Below are positions 26,225 to 33,654 of a DNA stretch of 64,000 nt, one piece after another (within the stretch, counting starts at the first letter, position 1; the number at the start of each line of letters is the position of its first letter). The position numbers were made by a program, and so were the translations under genes. The notes beneath the pieces are model-generated. The model ran no database searches. It saw nothing but the letters and a program-made list of their open reading frames with translations, and was not told where the DNA came from. The stretch comes from Nonomuraea roseoviolacea subsp. carminata (GTDB lineage Bacteria; Actinomycetota; Actinomycetes; Streptosporangiales; Streptosporangiaceae), in assembly GCF_024172185.1 (NCBI RefSeq), contig NZ_JAMZEC010000001.1, positions 1,674,001 to 1,738,000 of the forward strand, written 5' to 3'.

Positions 26225-27651
26225 GGGGACTGGATCTCCACGTCCATCTCCGGACCGGCACGGGCCACGGCCTACGGGCGGGGCTCGAACACGCCCTGCG
26301 TGACGCCGTGCGGAGCGGCCGGCTCCGCTCGGGCACCCGGCTGCCGTCGTCGCGGGCGCTCGCCCGCGACCTCGGGGTCGCCCGCGGCACCGTCACCCAG
26401 GCCCTCGACCAGCTCGTCGCCGAGGGATACCTGGAGTCGAGGCCGCGCTCGGGCATCCGCGTCGCTCCCCAGCCCGCCGCGCCGCCCGCGGAGACCGCGC
26501 CCCCGTCGCACGCCACCCTGCGGCCCGTACGGGGGATCGACCTGCGCTCCGGCTTCCCCGACCTGGCCGCGTTCCCGCGACGGGAGTGGCTCGCCGCCAC
26601 CCGGCACGTCATGCAGACCGTGCCCAACAGCGCGTTCGGCTACCGGGAGCGAGCGGGCGCCGTCGAGCTGCGGCAGGCGCTGGCCGAGTACCTCGGCCGG
26701 GCCCGTGGCGTCAGCACCACGCCCGACCACATCGTGGTGTGCGCGGGCTACGCCCATGCGCTGCGCCTGGTGTGTCAGGTCCTCCGCCATCACGGCGGCT
26801 CCACTGGGGCGCTCGCCTTCGAGGACCCCACCGAACCCGACCACCCGGCGCTCGTCGAACAACTGGGGCACCGGACGCGGCGCATCCCCGTCGACCGGGA
26901 CGGGCTGATCGTCGAGCGGCTCACGGACGAGAGCGCCGTCGTCGTCACCCCCGCCCACCAGTACCCGCTCGGGGTCACGCTGAGCCCGGCCCGGCGCGTC
27001 GAGCTGGTGTCCTGGGCCAGGCGGACCGGCGCGTTCATCGTGGAGGACGACTACGACGGCGAGTTCCGTTACGATCGCCAGCCCGTCGGCGCGCTCCAGG
27101 GCATGGCGCCCGACCGGGTCATCTACGCCGGGACCGCCAGCAAGACCATCGCACCCGGCCTGCGCCTGGCCTGGCTCGTCCTGCCCAGCGGCCTGCTCGC
27201 CGCGCTGCGGGAGGCGACGCGCTGGGACGAGTCCTCGGTCAACGTCATCGACCAGCTCGTGCTCGCGCGCCTCGTCCGGACGGGCGAACTCGACCGGCAC
27301 GTGCGCCGCTGCCGAGCCCGCTACCGCCGGCGACGCGACCTGCTCGGCGAGGCCGTCACCCGCGATCTGCCGCACGGACGTCTGTCCGGCGTCGCCGCCG
27401 GCCTGCACGCCGTCCTCCGCCTCCCCGCCGGGTCGGACCACGAGGTCCGGCTGCTCGGCCACCTGGCCGCACGTGGCATCCACGTCGAAGGCATCTCGCC
27501 CTTCTACCACCGGCCGGAGCAGGCGCCGCTCGCCATCGTCATCGGCTACGCGACCCCAGCCGAACACGCCTACGGCAGCGCCCTCGACGCGCTCGTCGCC
27601 GCCCTGCGGGACCGCATGCCGACGACCGGTCTTCAGCCGAGCTCGGGATGA
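26203..27651 (+). CDS. MocR-type (GntR HTH plus aminotransferase fold) regulator
   Basis: 482 residues. N-terminal GntR winged helix at about residues 15-85 (SGTRLPSSRALARDLGVARGTVTQALDQLVAEGYL). The remainder is a class-I aminotransferase fold with FGYRERAGAVELRQALAEYL and the PLP-lysine segment AGTASKTIAPGLRLAWLVL. Such proteins sense PLP and often activate a divergent gene; PdxR controls vitamin B6 synthesis. No pdx gene is near. Its final codons (MPTTGLQPSSG) lie inside a repeated block shared with the convergent GNAT gene. Confidence 0.87.
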   Translation: MEDEWSRWGLDLHVHLRTGTGHGLRAGLEHALRDAVRSGRLRSGTRLPSSRALARDLGVARGTVTQALDQLVAEGYLESRPRSGIRVAPQPAAPPAETAPPSHATLRPVRGIDLRSGFPDLAAFPRREWLAATRHVMQTVPNSAFGYRERAGAVELRQALAEYLGRARGVSTTPDHIVVCAGYAHALRLVCQVLRHHGGSTGALAFEDPTEPDHPALVEQLGHRTRRIPVDRDGLIVERLTDESAVVVTPAHQYPLGVTLSPARRVELVSWARRTGAFIVEDDYDGEFRYDRQPVGALQGMAPDRVIYAGTASKTIAPGLRLAWLVLPSGLLAALREATRWDESSVNVIDQLVLARLVRTGELDRHVRRCRARYRRRRDLLGEAVTRDLPHGRLSGVAAGLHAVLRLPAGSDHEVRLLGHLAARGIHVEGISPFYHRPEQAPLAIVIGYATPAEHAYGSALDALVAALRDRMPTTGLQPSSG

Positions 27652-27821
27652 GGGACATTGCGGCCGGGACGAACCAGCAAGAGAACGCGGTCAGCCAAGG
27701 TGGGGATGAGGGACATGGCAGTCAGGACGAATCAGCAAGGGGAAGGCCCCACATGCCGGCGACCGCACTTCAACCCAGGTCGGGATGAGGGACGTAGCAG
27801 TCGGGACGGATCAGCGAGAGA
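27616..27821. repeat. Three-copy repeat spanning the MocR and GNAT gene ends
   Basis: A roughly 50-bp unit around GATGAGGGAC recurs at 27647, 27705 and 27784. Copy 1 holds the MocR stop. Copy 3 is the 3' end of the GNAT gene (minus strand ...IRPDCYVPHPDLG, stop). Copy 2 and copy 1, read on the minus strand, also end in VPHPxLG plus stop. The block from ATG 27616 is repeated at 27753 (offset 137), reproducing MPTTGLQPSSG as MPATALQPRSG. Confidence 0.85.
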
Positions 27822-28717
27822 GCTGCGTCGTCGGCCATGAACGTGTCCAGGTCGCCGATCCTCCACCCGGCCTCGACCAGTGGCGTCACGAGCGGGTGCA
27901 CTCCCGGCACGGCGATCCTGGCCACCTGCGGCGTGCTCCCGGCGGCGCTCGCCCGGACCGTCGCGGCGAGCGCCCCGAGCACCGCCTCCACGCAGTCTCG
28001 TGGCGTCACGCCACCGGCCGGGCCGATCACGACGTCGCGCCCACTCACGACGTCACCGCCACCCACGACGTCACCCCCATTCACGATGTCGCCGCGACCT
28101 ACGACGTCGCCGTCGCTCATGACGCCATCGCCACCACTCACGCCATCGCCTCCCCCCACCCGGACGAAGGCATATCCCTGACCAGTCGTGTACAGGGTGA
28201 CGCCCGGCGTGGCCGCGTACCAGGCGAGCGTGCCCCTCCGCGCCCCTCCCCCGGCGTGCGCGTCGAGCTCCGCCACATCCTCCGGGCCCGCCTCCCGCAC
28301 CGGCGGGCCGGGCAGTGCTGAGGCGGGGCCGGTCAGGTAGAGCAGCGGGCACCAGGGACGCAGCCCGTACCGGATGTACAGGCTCATGGCGCGGGGGTCC
28401 GAGGACGCGAACGTGACCTTCGGCCCGCCCCCTCCCATCAGCTCCGCGAGGAGACCGCGCCCCACCCCGGACGACTGGTGCTCGGGCAGCACGAACAGGT
28501 CGCCCAGGTGCGTGACGGCGCCACGGCGCAGCGTGCCGCCGAAACCCCGCGCCTGCCCGTTCGCCGTGGGGGCGAGGACGAGCCTGCCGAAGGCCCGCTC
28601 GGCGTCGAGGAAATCACGGGCCGAGGACCAGCCCCGCAGCAGCCCGAACCGCTCGGCCACCGCCCGCACAGCGGGCATGTCGCCCTCTTCCGCGCCCCGC
28701 ACCACACCCTCTGCCAT
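27770..28717 (-). CDS. GNAT-family N-acetyltransferase with internal minisatellite
   Basis: 315 residues. The N-terminal GNAT domain has the acetyl-CoA site LFVLPEHQSSGVGRGLLAEL at about residues 75-94 and a FASSDPRAMSLYIRYGL segment. A degenerate second GNAT-like half follows (from about residue 140), as in tandem-GNAT proteins. Residues about 188-230 are a GGDVVx repeat encoded by seven 18-bp units and probably form a surface loop. Substrate unknown. The C-terminal codons are repeated twice downstream. Confidence 0.8.
   Translation of the reverse strand: MAEGVVRGAEEGDMPAVRAVAERFGLLRGWSSARDFLDAERAFGRLVLAPTANGQARGFGGTLRRGAVTHLGDLFVLPEHQSSGVGRGLLAELMGGGGPKVTFASSDPRAMSLYIRYGLRPWCPLLYLTGPASALPGPPVREAGPEDVAELDAHAGGGARRGTLAWYAATPGVTLYTTGQGYAFVRVGGGDGVSGGDGVMSDGDVVGRGDIVNGGDVVGGGDVVSGRDVVIGPAGGVTPRDCVEAVLGALAATVRASAAGSTPQVARIAVPGVHPLVTPLVEAGWRIGDLDTFMADDAALSLIRPDCYVPHPDLG
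28028..28153 (-). repeat. 18-bp in-frame minisatellite in the GNAT gene
   Basis: CACGACGTC-like units recur at 28028, 28046, 28064, 28082, 28100, 28118 and 28136, an exact 18-bp period, encoding six-residue GGDVVS-like repeats. Confidence 0.9.
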
Positions 28718-28822
28718 GTCCTCCCCATACCTTCTCGGCGACTCACACCATCATCGGGCAGGTACGCGGCGGCGCGGCCCCGCCGGAAGCCGCGGAAAGC
28801 TCCGGCAGGAAGCAGAACGGGA

Positions 28823-29719
28823 TCAGAAGAGGCGGAGTTGACCGGTGCGCTGTGCGCGCGCCTCGCCCACCTTCAGCATCCCGGCCGCCGCGACCAGCAA
28901 CAACGCGGACAGCCCCGCGAGCCACACCAGAGGCAGGGCCAGGTCGGCGATCCCCTGCCCGTCGAGGAGCGCGCCGCGCACCACCACGAGGCTTCCGGTC
29001 AGCGGCAGCACCGAGCCCGCCGCCCGCAGCCACCCCGGCAGCGCGAACGTCGGCAGCCGCACCCCGCTCGCGAACCACATCGGGTCGTCCAGCAACGTGT
29101 ACAGGAACGCGGCGTCCCTGGAGAAGATCAGCAGGCTGTTGAGGAAGGCGCCCCACGCGACGGCGGGCACCAGCATGGCCAGGAAGACGACCGCGTACAT
29201 CCCCGGATGCGCCACGTTCACCACGTCGAGCATGGTGAACATGGCCGCCGAGAAGCAGGCGAACAGCCAGGCGTTCTGCACCAGCGCGCCGAACCCGTTG
29301 GCGACGACGACCGCCAACCGGCTGGCCGGCGCCAGGAACAGCAGCTCCAGCGTGCCGTTCTGGCGTTCCATCGAGAAATGCCAGGCGGACTGGACGAGCG
29401 AGAAGAAGAACGTGAAGCCGAGCGTCCCGGTGGCGAGGAACGCGAGCAGGGGCTCGGGGTCGGCCGCGAGCGGCCACCGGGTGGCGATGCCCGGCGTCGC
29501 CGCCAGCGGGTGCAGCGTGTAGTAGGTCTGGATCAGGGTCAGCAGCGGCCAGACCAGCATGGAGAACACCACCAGCTTGCTGCCGAAGATCTGGCGGTGC
29601 TGCTTGAGCGCCTCCGCCCGGAAGACCTTCGCCGCATGCCGCACCGCATCCCGGACGGTACGTCCCGCTGCGTCCCCCTTCACGCCTCTTCCGGCATATC
29701 CGGCCATTGGCCCCACCAT
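28823..29719 (-). CDS. ABC-2 type transporter permease
   Basis: About 298 residues from ATG 29719; ATG 29707 and longer in-frame starts up to 30079 are possible. Six membrane helices (VVFSMLVWPLLTLIQTYY; LGFTFFFSLVQSAW; VFLAMLVPAVAWGAF; LALPLVWLAGLSALLLVAAAGML) as in ABC-2 exporters. MERQNGTLELLFLAP is the family's cytoplasmic loop. Last gene of the operon permease-ATPase-permease. Its upstream in-frame extension is repetitive, so I do not include it. Confidence 0.78.
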   Translation of the reverse strand: MVGPMAGYAGRGVKGDAAGRTVRDAVRHAAKVFRAEALKQHRQIFGSKLVVFSMLVWPLLTLIQTYYTLHPLAATPGIATRWPLAADPEPLLAFLATGTLGFTFFFSLVQSAWHFSMERQNGTLELLFLAPASRLAVVVANGFGALVQNAWLFACFSAAMFTMLDVVNVAHPGMYAVVFLAMLVPAVAWGAFLNSLLIFSRDAAFLYTLLDDPMWFASGVRLPTFALPGWLRAAGSVLPLTGSLVVVRGALLDGQGIADLALPLVWLAGLSALLLVAAAGMLKVGEARAQRTGQLRLF

Positions 29720-30303
29720 GTCCTCCGTGCCGCCCTTCCAGCCACGAGCCACCGCCCCTCCGGCGCCCTTCCGGTCACGAGCCACCGCCTCGCCGGCGCC
29801 CTTCCCACCACCGATCACCGCCCCCTCCCCGCCGCCGTCATGCACGCCACCCTCCTCCACGCCGCTCTCCTCCATGCAGTCGTCTCCCTGCCGTCCTCCT
29901 CCGCGCGGTCGTCTCCATGCCGCCCTGCTCCACGCCGCCCCTGACTGGTCCCGCCGCCTCCGCACGGCGGGCACCGTGCCGAGACGCCGCAGGCGCGGCG
30001 GAGGCGTACGCCTGCGGGCGTGGGTGCACAGCGTGGACCACCGGAGCGCCCAACACACGCCGCAGCCGAATCCGGGCACTGTCAGCCCCTCCCCCGGACC
30101 GACGTCCGGCCGGGTGGGGATTCATCGGGCCACCTGCCACGGCACGATCAGGCATGGCGAGAGCGCCCAGAACACGGCGTCGCCGTGCCCGGGCAGGCCG
30201 CCCGGTCCGTGCCCGGAGATTTCGTACGGCAGGCGATCCATCGGGTGCCGCCGCCCGGACCATCGCCGTCCGGCCGCACCGTCGCCCCGCTGCGGCAGCC
30301 GCC
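29720..30303 (-). other. Repetitive region between ABC ATPase and second permease
   Basis: 584 bp with no recognised domain. The minus strand is open in the permease frame to 30079 and encodes low-complexity Gly/Ala/Arg sequence with an 11-residue repeat (AVARDRKGAGG-like; 33-bp units with CACGAGCCACCGCC at 29743 and 29776). It may be a repeat-expanded N-terminus of the permease or noncoding minisatellite DNA. Confidence 0.45.
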
Positions 30304-31479
30304 TCACGCGACCACCGCCATGGACCGGTCGCTCAACGCGAGGATCGCGTCCTCCAGTGACGGCTCGGCGATCTCCAGGCCGGAGGGTTCGCCGCCCGCG
30401 GCGATGACCGCTTTCGTCAGGGCCCCCGCGACGTCCCCCGGATGGCTCAGCTCGATCACCGCGCCGGTCCGGATCACGTCGCCCGCGCCTCCGTCGGTCA
30501 GGACCCGACCGGCAATACCTCCGCCCAACCCGGCCCCCTCAACCGCAGCAGGACCGGACCCGGCTCCCCGCCTCTCAACCGAGCTGGGTACGGACCCGGC
30601 TGTCTGCCTCTCAACCGAGTCAGGTACAGACCCGGCTCTCTGCCTCTCGACCACACCCGGGCCGGACCTGGCTCCCCGCCTCTCGACCGCACCGCCACCG
30701 GACTCGGCCAACGGGATGATCCGTACCCGGTCGTCGAACGCGAGGGCGGCGGCCTCCACCTCGGGCGTCAGCTCGGACACCGTGATCCGCACCCGGCGGT
30801 GGCAGCCGGTCTGGGCCATCAGCTCGCCGGGCGAGCCCTCGGCCAGGTGACGGCCGTCGCCGATCACGTACACGTGCTCGCAGAGCTGCTCCACCTCGGC
30901 CAGGTAGTGGCTCGTGAGCAGCACCCCCTTGCCGCGCTCGGCCAGCTCGGCCACCACCTTGCGCAGGTCGCGGGCGATCGGCGCGTCCAGGCCGAGGGTG
31001 GGCTCGTCGAGGAGGAGGTAGTCGGGGTCGTTGATGAGACCGCGGGCGATCGACAGGCGCTGCGTCATGCCGCGCGAGTACTGCTCCACCCGGGTGCCCG
31101 CGGCGGCGGTCAGCCCCACGAGCTCCAGCAGCTCACCGATGCGGGACTTGAGCACCTTGCCGGGGATGTCGTAGAGCTGGCCGAAGTACCACAGGTTCTC
31201 GCGGCCGGTCATCCGCGCGTAGACCATGCGCTCGCCGCCCGCGATCAGGTTGATCCTCCGGCGTACGGTGTGCGGGGTGTTCCCCGGGTCGAGCCCGCCC
31301 ACGGTGACGGTGCCGGAGGTCGGCCGCAGGAGGGTGGCCAGGATCTTGATGGTGGTGGTCTTGCCGGCGCCGTTCAGGCCGAGCAGCCCGGTGACGCGTC
31401 CGCGGGGGATGGTGAGGCTCAGGTCCTCGACGGCCACCTTGCCGCCGAACTCCTTGCGCAGGTGCTTGGTCTCGATCAT
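30304..31479 (-). CDS. DrrA-type ABC transporter ATP-binding protein with repeat insertion
   Basis: 391 residues. Walker A GLNGAGKTTTI, signature YSRGMTQRLSIARGL, Walker B YLLLDEPTLGLD and switch His in LLTSHYLAEVEQL are intact in residues 1-215. The C-terminal regulatory region is broken by about 60 residues of 12-residue repeats (VERQRAGSVPDS-like) before a conserved tail (GDVAGALTKAVIAAGGEPSGLEIAEPSLEDAIL). DrrA-like proteins drive drug or lipid export. It starts directly after the upstream permease stop (TAGATG). Confidence 0.9.
   Translation of the reverse strand: MIETKHLRKEFGGKVAVEDLSLTIPRGRVTGLLGLNGAGKTTTIKILATLLRPTSGTVTVGGLDPGNTPHTVRRRINLIAGGERMVYARMTGRENLWYFGQLYDIPGKVLKSRIGELLELVGLTAAAGTRVEQYSRGMTQRLSIARGLINDPDYLLLDEPTLGLDAPIARDLRKVVAELAERGKGVLLTSHYLAEVEQLCEHVYVIGDGRHLAEGSPGELMAQTGCHRRVRITVSELTPEVEAAALAFDDRVRIIPLAESGGGAVERRGARSGPGVVERQRAGSVPDSVERQTAGSVPSSVERRGAGSGPAAVEGAGLGGGIAGRVLTDGGAGDVIRTGAVIELSHPGDVAGALTKAVIAAGGEPSGLEIAEPSLEDAILALSDRSMAVVA
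30534..30714 (-). repeat. 36-bp in-frame minisatellite in the ABC ATPase gene
   Basis: GCCTCTC anchors recur at 30570, 30606, 30642 and 30678, with a degenerate unit at 30534, an exact 36-bp period. The units encode about five 12-residue repeats rich in V-E-R-G-S-P. Confidence 0.9.
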
Positions 31480-32277
31480 CTAGTAGCTCCTTTCCATGGC
31501 CCTGCGCTCCGCCCAGGGCATCGCGAGCAGTCCGGCGGCGGTGTAGGCGAGGCTGACGAGCACGGTCACGCCGAGGCGGTCGAGCGGCAGGCCCGCGCCG
31601 CCGGTGAAGACGCCGCGGATCACGTCCATGGCCGGGGTCACCGGCACCAGTTCGCCGAGCCACCGGAACGCCTCGGGCAGGTAGTCCCTGGGGAACGTGA
31701 AGCCGGACAGGATGGCGATGGCGGAGAACACGGTGTTCTGGGTGATGTGCGCCTCGCCGGCGACGATCATCACGTCGCTCAGCACCACGGACATCCCGAA
31801 CACGGCCAGGGTCAGCCCCGCCAGGGCCAGCACGGCGTCCAGCACGCCCGTCGCCGCCGGCCGTACCCCGAGCAGCATGGCGAACCCCAGCAGGACGGCC
31901 ACCTCGACGGCTACGGCCGTGAAGGCGAACATCGCGAAGCCGAGCAGGTACGGCAGGCGGCGCGCGGGAGCCACGACCAGGGCTCCCAGAGTGCCCTCGC
32001 GCTGCTCCTGGATCATCGCCTTGCCGGTCCAGAGGATGCCGTGGACCACGAACATGTACGCCGCGGCGCCCACGGCGACGTAGCCGAGGTAGTCGGCGGT
32101 GCCCGCCTTACCGGCGAACTCGGCGGACACCTGGTCGCCGCCGATGGCCCGTAAGCCGAGGTAGGCCAGGCCCATCGTGAATGCGCCGACCAAGAGCGTG
32201 CCGACGAAGTACGACCACGGGTAGGCCCGCCTGGTCACCAGCCACGACCGCCTCAAGGTCGCCCATGCCACCGTCAT
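31480..32277 (-). CDS. ABC-2 type transporter permease
   Basis: 265 residues with six predicted membrane helices (SYFVGTLLVGAFTMGLAYLGL; YMFVVHGILW; VEVAVLLGFAMLLGV; LALAGLTLAVFGMSVVL; C-terminal VTVLVSLAYTAAGLLAM). QEQREGTLGALVVAPARRLPYL is the cytoplasmic ABC-2 loop. The ATG has AAAGGAG about 8 bp upstream. First gene of the exporter operon, divergent from the HxlR-peroxiredoxin fusion, its likely regulator. Confidence 0.87.
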   Translation of the reverse strand: MTVAWATLRRSWLVTRRAYPWSYFVGTLLVGAFTMGLAYLGLRAIGGDQVSAEFAGKAGTADYLGYVAVGAAAYMFVVHGILWTGKAMIQEQREGTLGALVVAPARRLPYLLGFAMFAFTAVAVEVAVLLGFAMLLGVRPAATGVLDAVLALAGLTLAVFGMSVVLSDVMIVAGEAHITQNTVFSAIAILSGFTFPRDYLPEAFRWLGELVPVTPAMDVIRGVFTGGAGLPLDRLGVTVLVSLAYTAAGLLAMPWAERRAMERSY

Positions 32278-32344
32278 CTTGTAAGTCTCCTTTGGGAACT
32301 GACTTGGTTTCTATCAGAGACTCACTCGGGGGTAAAGTCGGGGA
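32278..32344. promoter_or_regulatory. Divergent promoter of exporter and HxlR fusion
   Basis: 67 bp, relatively AT-rich (CTGACTTGGTTTCTATCAG near 32299). It must hold both promoters and the likely HxlR binding site; boxes cannot be assigned with confidence. Confidence 0.4.
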
Positions 32345-33544
32345 ATGGTCAGGGAACTGCGCACGCAGGACACCCACTGCTCCATCGCCCAGGCGGCGGC
32401 GGTCGTCGGCGACTGGTGGAGCCTGCTCATCGTCCGCGAGGTGGCCCGCGGTCATCGCCGCTTCGACGAGCTGCTCGGAGAGCTCGGCATCTCCCGAAAG
32501 GTGCTGACCGAACGGCTCAGACACCTGGTGGACCACGGCGTCCTCACCCGGGAGCCGTACCAGACGGGGCCGGTGCGGCACGAGTACGTGCTGACCGACG
32601 CGGGCTGGGCGCTGACGCCGGTGCTGATCACGATGCAGGACTGGGCGGATCGCTGGCTGCAGGGGGACGGGTCGCTGACGGGTTCGGCCGACCCGGAGGG
32701 GGTGGAGGCGTCCCGCGTCCACGCCCTGCTGTCCACCCGCCTGCCGTGGCCGCTGACCCTGCCGGTCACACTTGCCGCAGGAGGAGGCACCCCGACGCAC
32801 ACCTCTCCCGGGGCAGCCCTGACGGCTGAGGAGTCTCCCCGTGGAGCCACGGTGACTCAGAAGTCTCTCTCCGGCGTCGCGACGGCTCAGGAGTCCCTCC
32901 CCGGCGCCGTGGCGGCTCAGGAGTCCCTCCCCGGCGCTGTGGCGGCTCAGGAGTCCCTCCCCGGCGCCGTGGCGGCTCAGGAGGCCCTCCCCGGCGTCGC
33001 GGCGACTCGGGAGGCCCCTCGTGGAATCTCGACGGCTCAGGAACCTCCCTACGCAACCACGGCGGCTCAGCAAGCGATCCTCGGAGAGGCGGGGCGGCTC
33101 GACGTCGTGGCGGACGCGCCGGCCACCGTCATCTTCGTCTACCCGGCGACCGGCATGCCGGCTCCCCTGCCGCCCGGCTGGGGGCAGGTGCCGGGCGCGG
33201 CGGGGTGCACGCTGGAGAACCGGCTCTTCAGGGACCGCATGCCGGAGTTCGCCGCGCACGGCGTCGCCGTTCACGGGGTGAGCACGCAGCGCCCCGACGA
33301 GCAGGCCGCCTTCGCCACCGCCGAGGGCATTCCGTTTCCGCTGTTCTCGGACATGGATCTGCGGTTCGCGGCGGCGCTCCGGCTGCCCACCTTCCGGGCC
33401 GGCCATGCCCTTCGGCTCAAGCGGGCGATCCTCGTGGTGGACCGTCACCGGGTGGTGCGCCATACGATCTTCCCGGTGCTGGACATCCCCAAGGCCGTGG
33501 AGGAGTCCTTGGTGATCGCCACGTCCATCGCGGCGGATCGCTGA
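32345..33544 (+). CDS. HxlR-family regulator fused to a peroxiredoxin-like domain
   Basis: 399 residues. Residues 1-105 are an HxlR winged helix (VVGDWWSLLIVREVARGHRRFDELL; ISRKVLTERLRHLVDHGVL). Residues about 160-247 are nine 10-residue repeats (GAVAAQESLP-like). Residues about 255-395 match AhpC/TSA-type redoxins: VIFVYPATGMP, the peroxidatic-cysteine region PGAAGCTLENRLFRDRMPEF, and FPLFSDMDLRFAAALRLPTF. The second Cys usual five residues after the first in this family is absent, so it would be a 1-Cys type. HxlR proteins often sense thiol or aldehyde stress through Cys; here sensing may be by the fused domain (inference). Confidence 0.82.
   Translation: MVRELRTQDTHCSIAQAAAVVGDWWSLLIVREVARGHRRFDELLGELGISRKVLTERLRHLVDHGVLTREPYQTGPVRHEYVLTDAGWALTPVLITMQDWADRWLQGDGSLTGSADPEGVEASRVHALLSTRLPWPLTLPVTLAAGGGTPTHTSPGAALTAEESPRGATVTQKSLSGVATAQESLPGAVAAQESLPGAVAAQESLPGAVAAQEALPGVAATREAPRGISTAQEPPYATTAAQQAILGEAGRLDVVADAPATVIFVYPATGMPAPLPPGWGQVPGAAGCTLENRLFRDRMPEFAAHGVAVHGVSTQRPDEQAAFATAEGIPFPLFSDMDLRFAAALRLPTFRAGHALRLKRAILVVDRHRVVRHTIFPVLDIPKAVEESLVIATSIAADR
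32821..33083 (+). repeat. 30-bp in-frame minisatellite in the HxlR-peroxiredoxin gene
   Basis: GGCTCAG-type anchors recur at 32824, 32854, 32884, 32914, 32944, 32974, 33004, 33034 and 33064: nine units at an exact 30-bp period. The units at 32884-33003 are nearly identical, so they are recent copies. Confidence 0.95.
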
Positions 33545-33654
33545 GGCGGCTGGTGCATGGGGTGCTGGGCCCTCCTGCCGGAACCTGGTCTGTGTTGGGC
33601 CCTCAGGGCGGGCGACTGCGTTCGGCGAGCCGGTGAACGGGCGTCGCGGGCGGG
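33545..33654. other. Short gap with partial copy of the neighbouring gene's 3' region
   Basis: A 19-bp segment at 33619-33637 nearly repeats 33726-33744 inside the 3' part of the unknown gene (one mismatch). TGGGCCCTC occurs at 33565-33573 and 33596-33604. No gene or clear terminator. Confidence 0.4.

Noticed and set aside
25923..26627. Minus-strand frame that could be a divergent target of MocR
   Set aside because: It overlaps the MocR coding region, has no domain and shadow-like composition.
30442..32154. A 570-codon plus-strand frame
   Set aside because: Antisense to intact ABC ATPase and permease genes.
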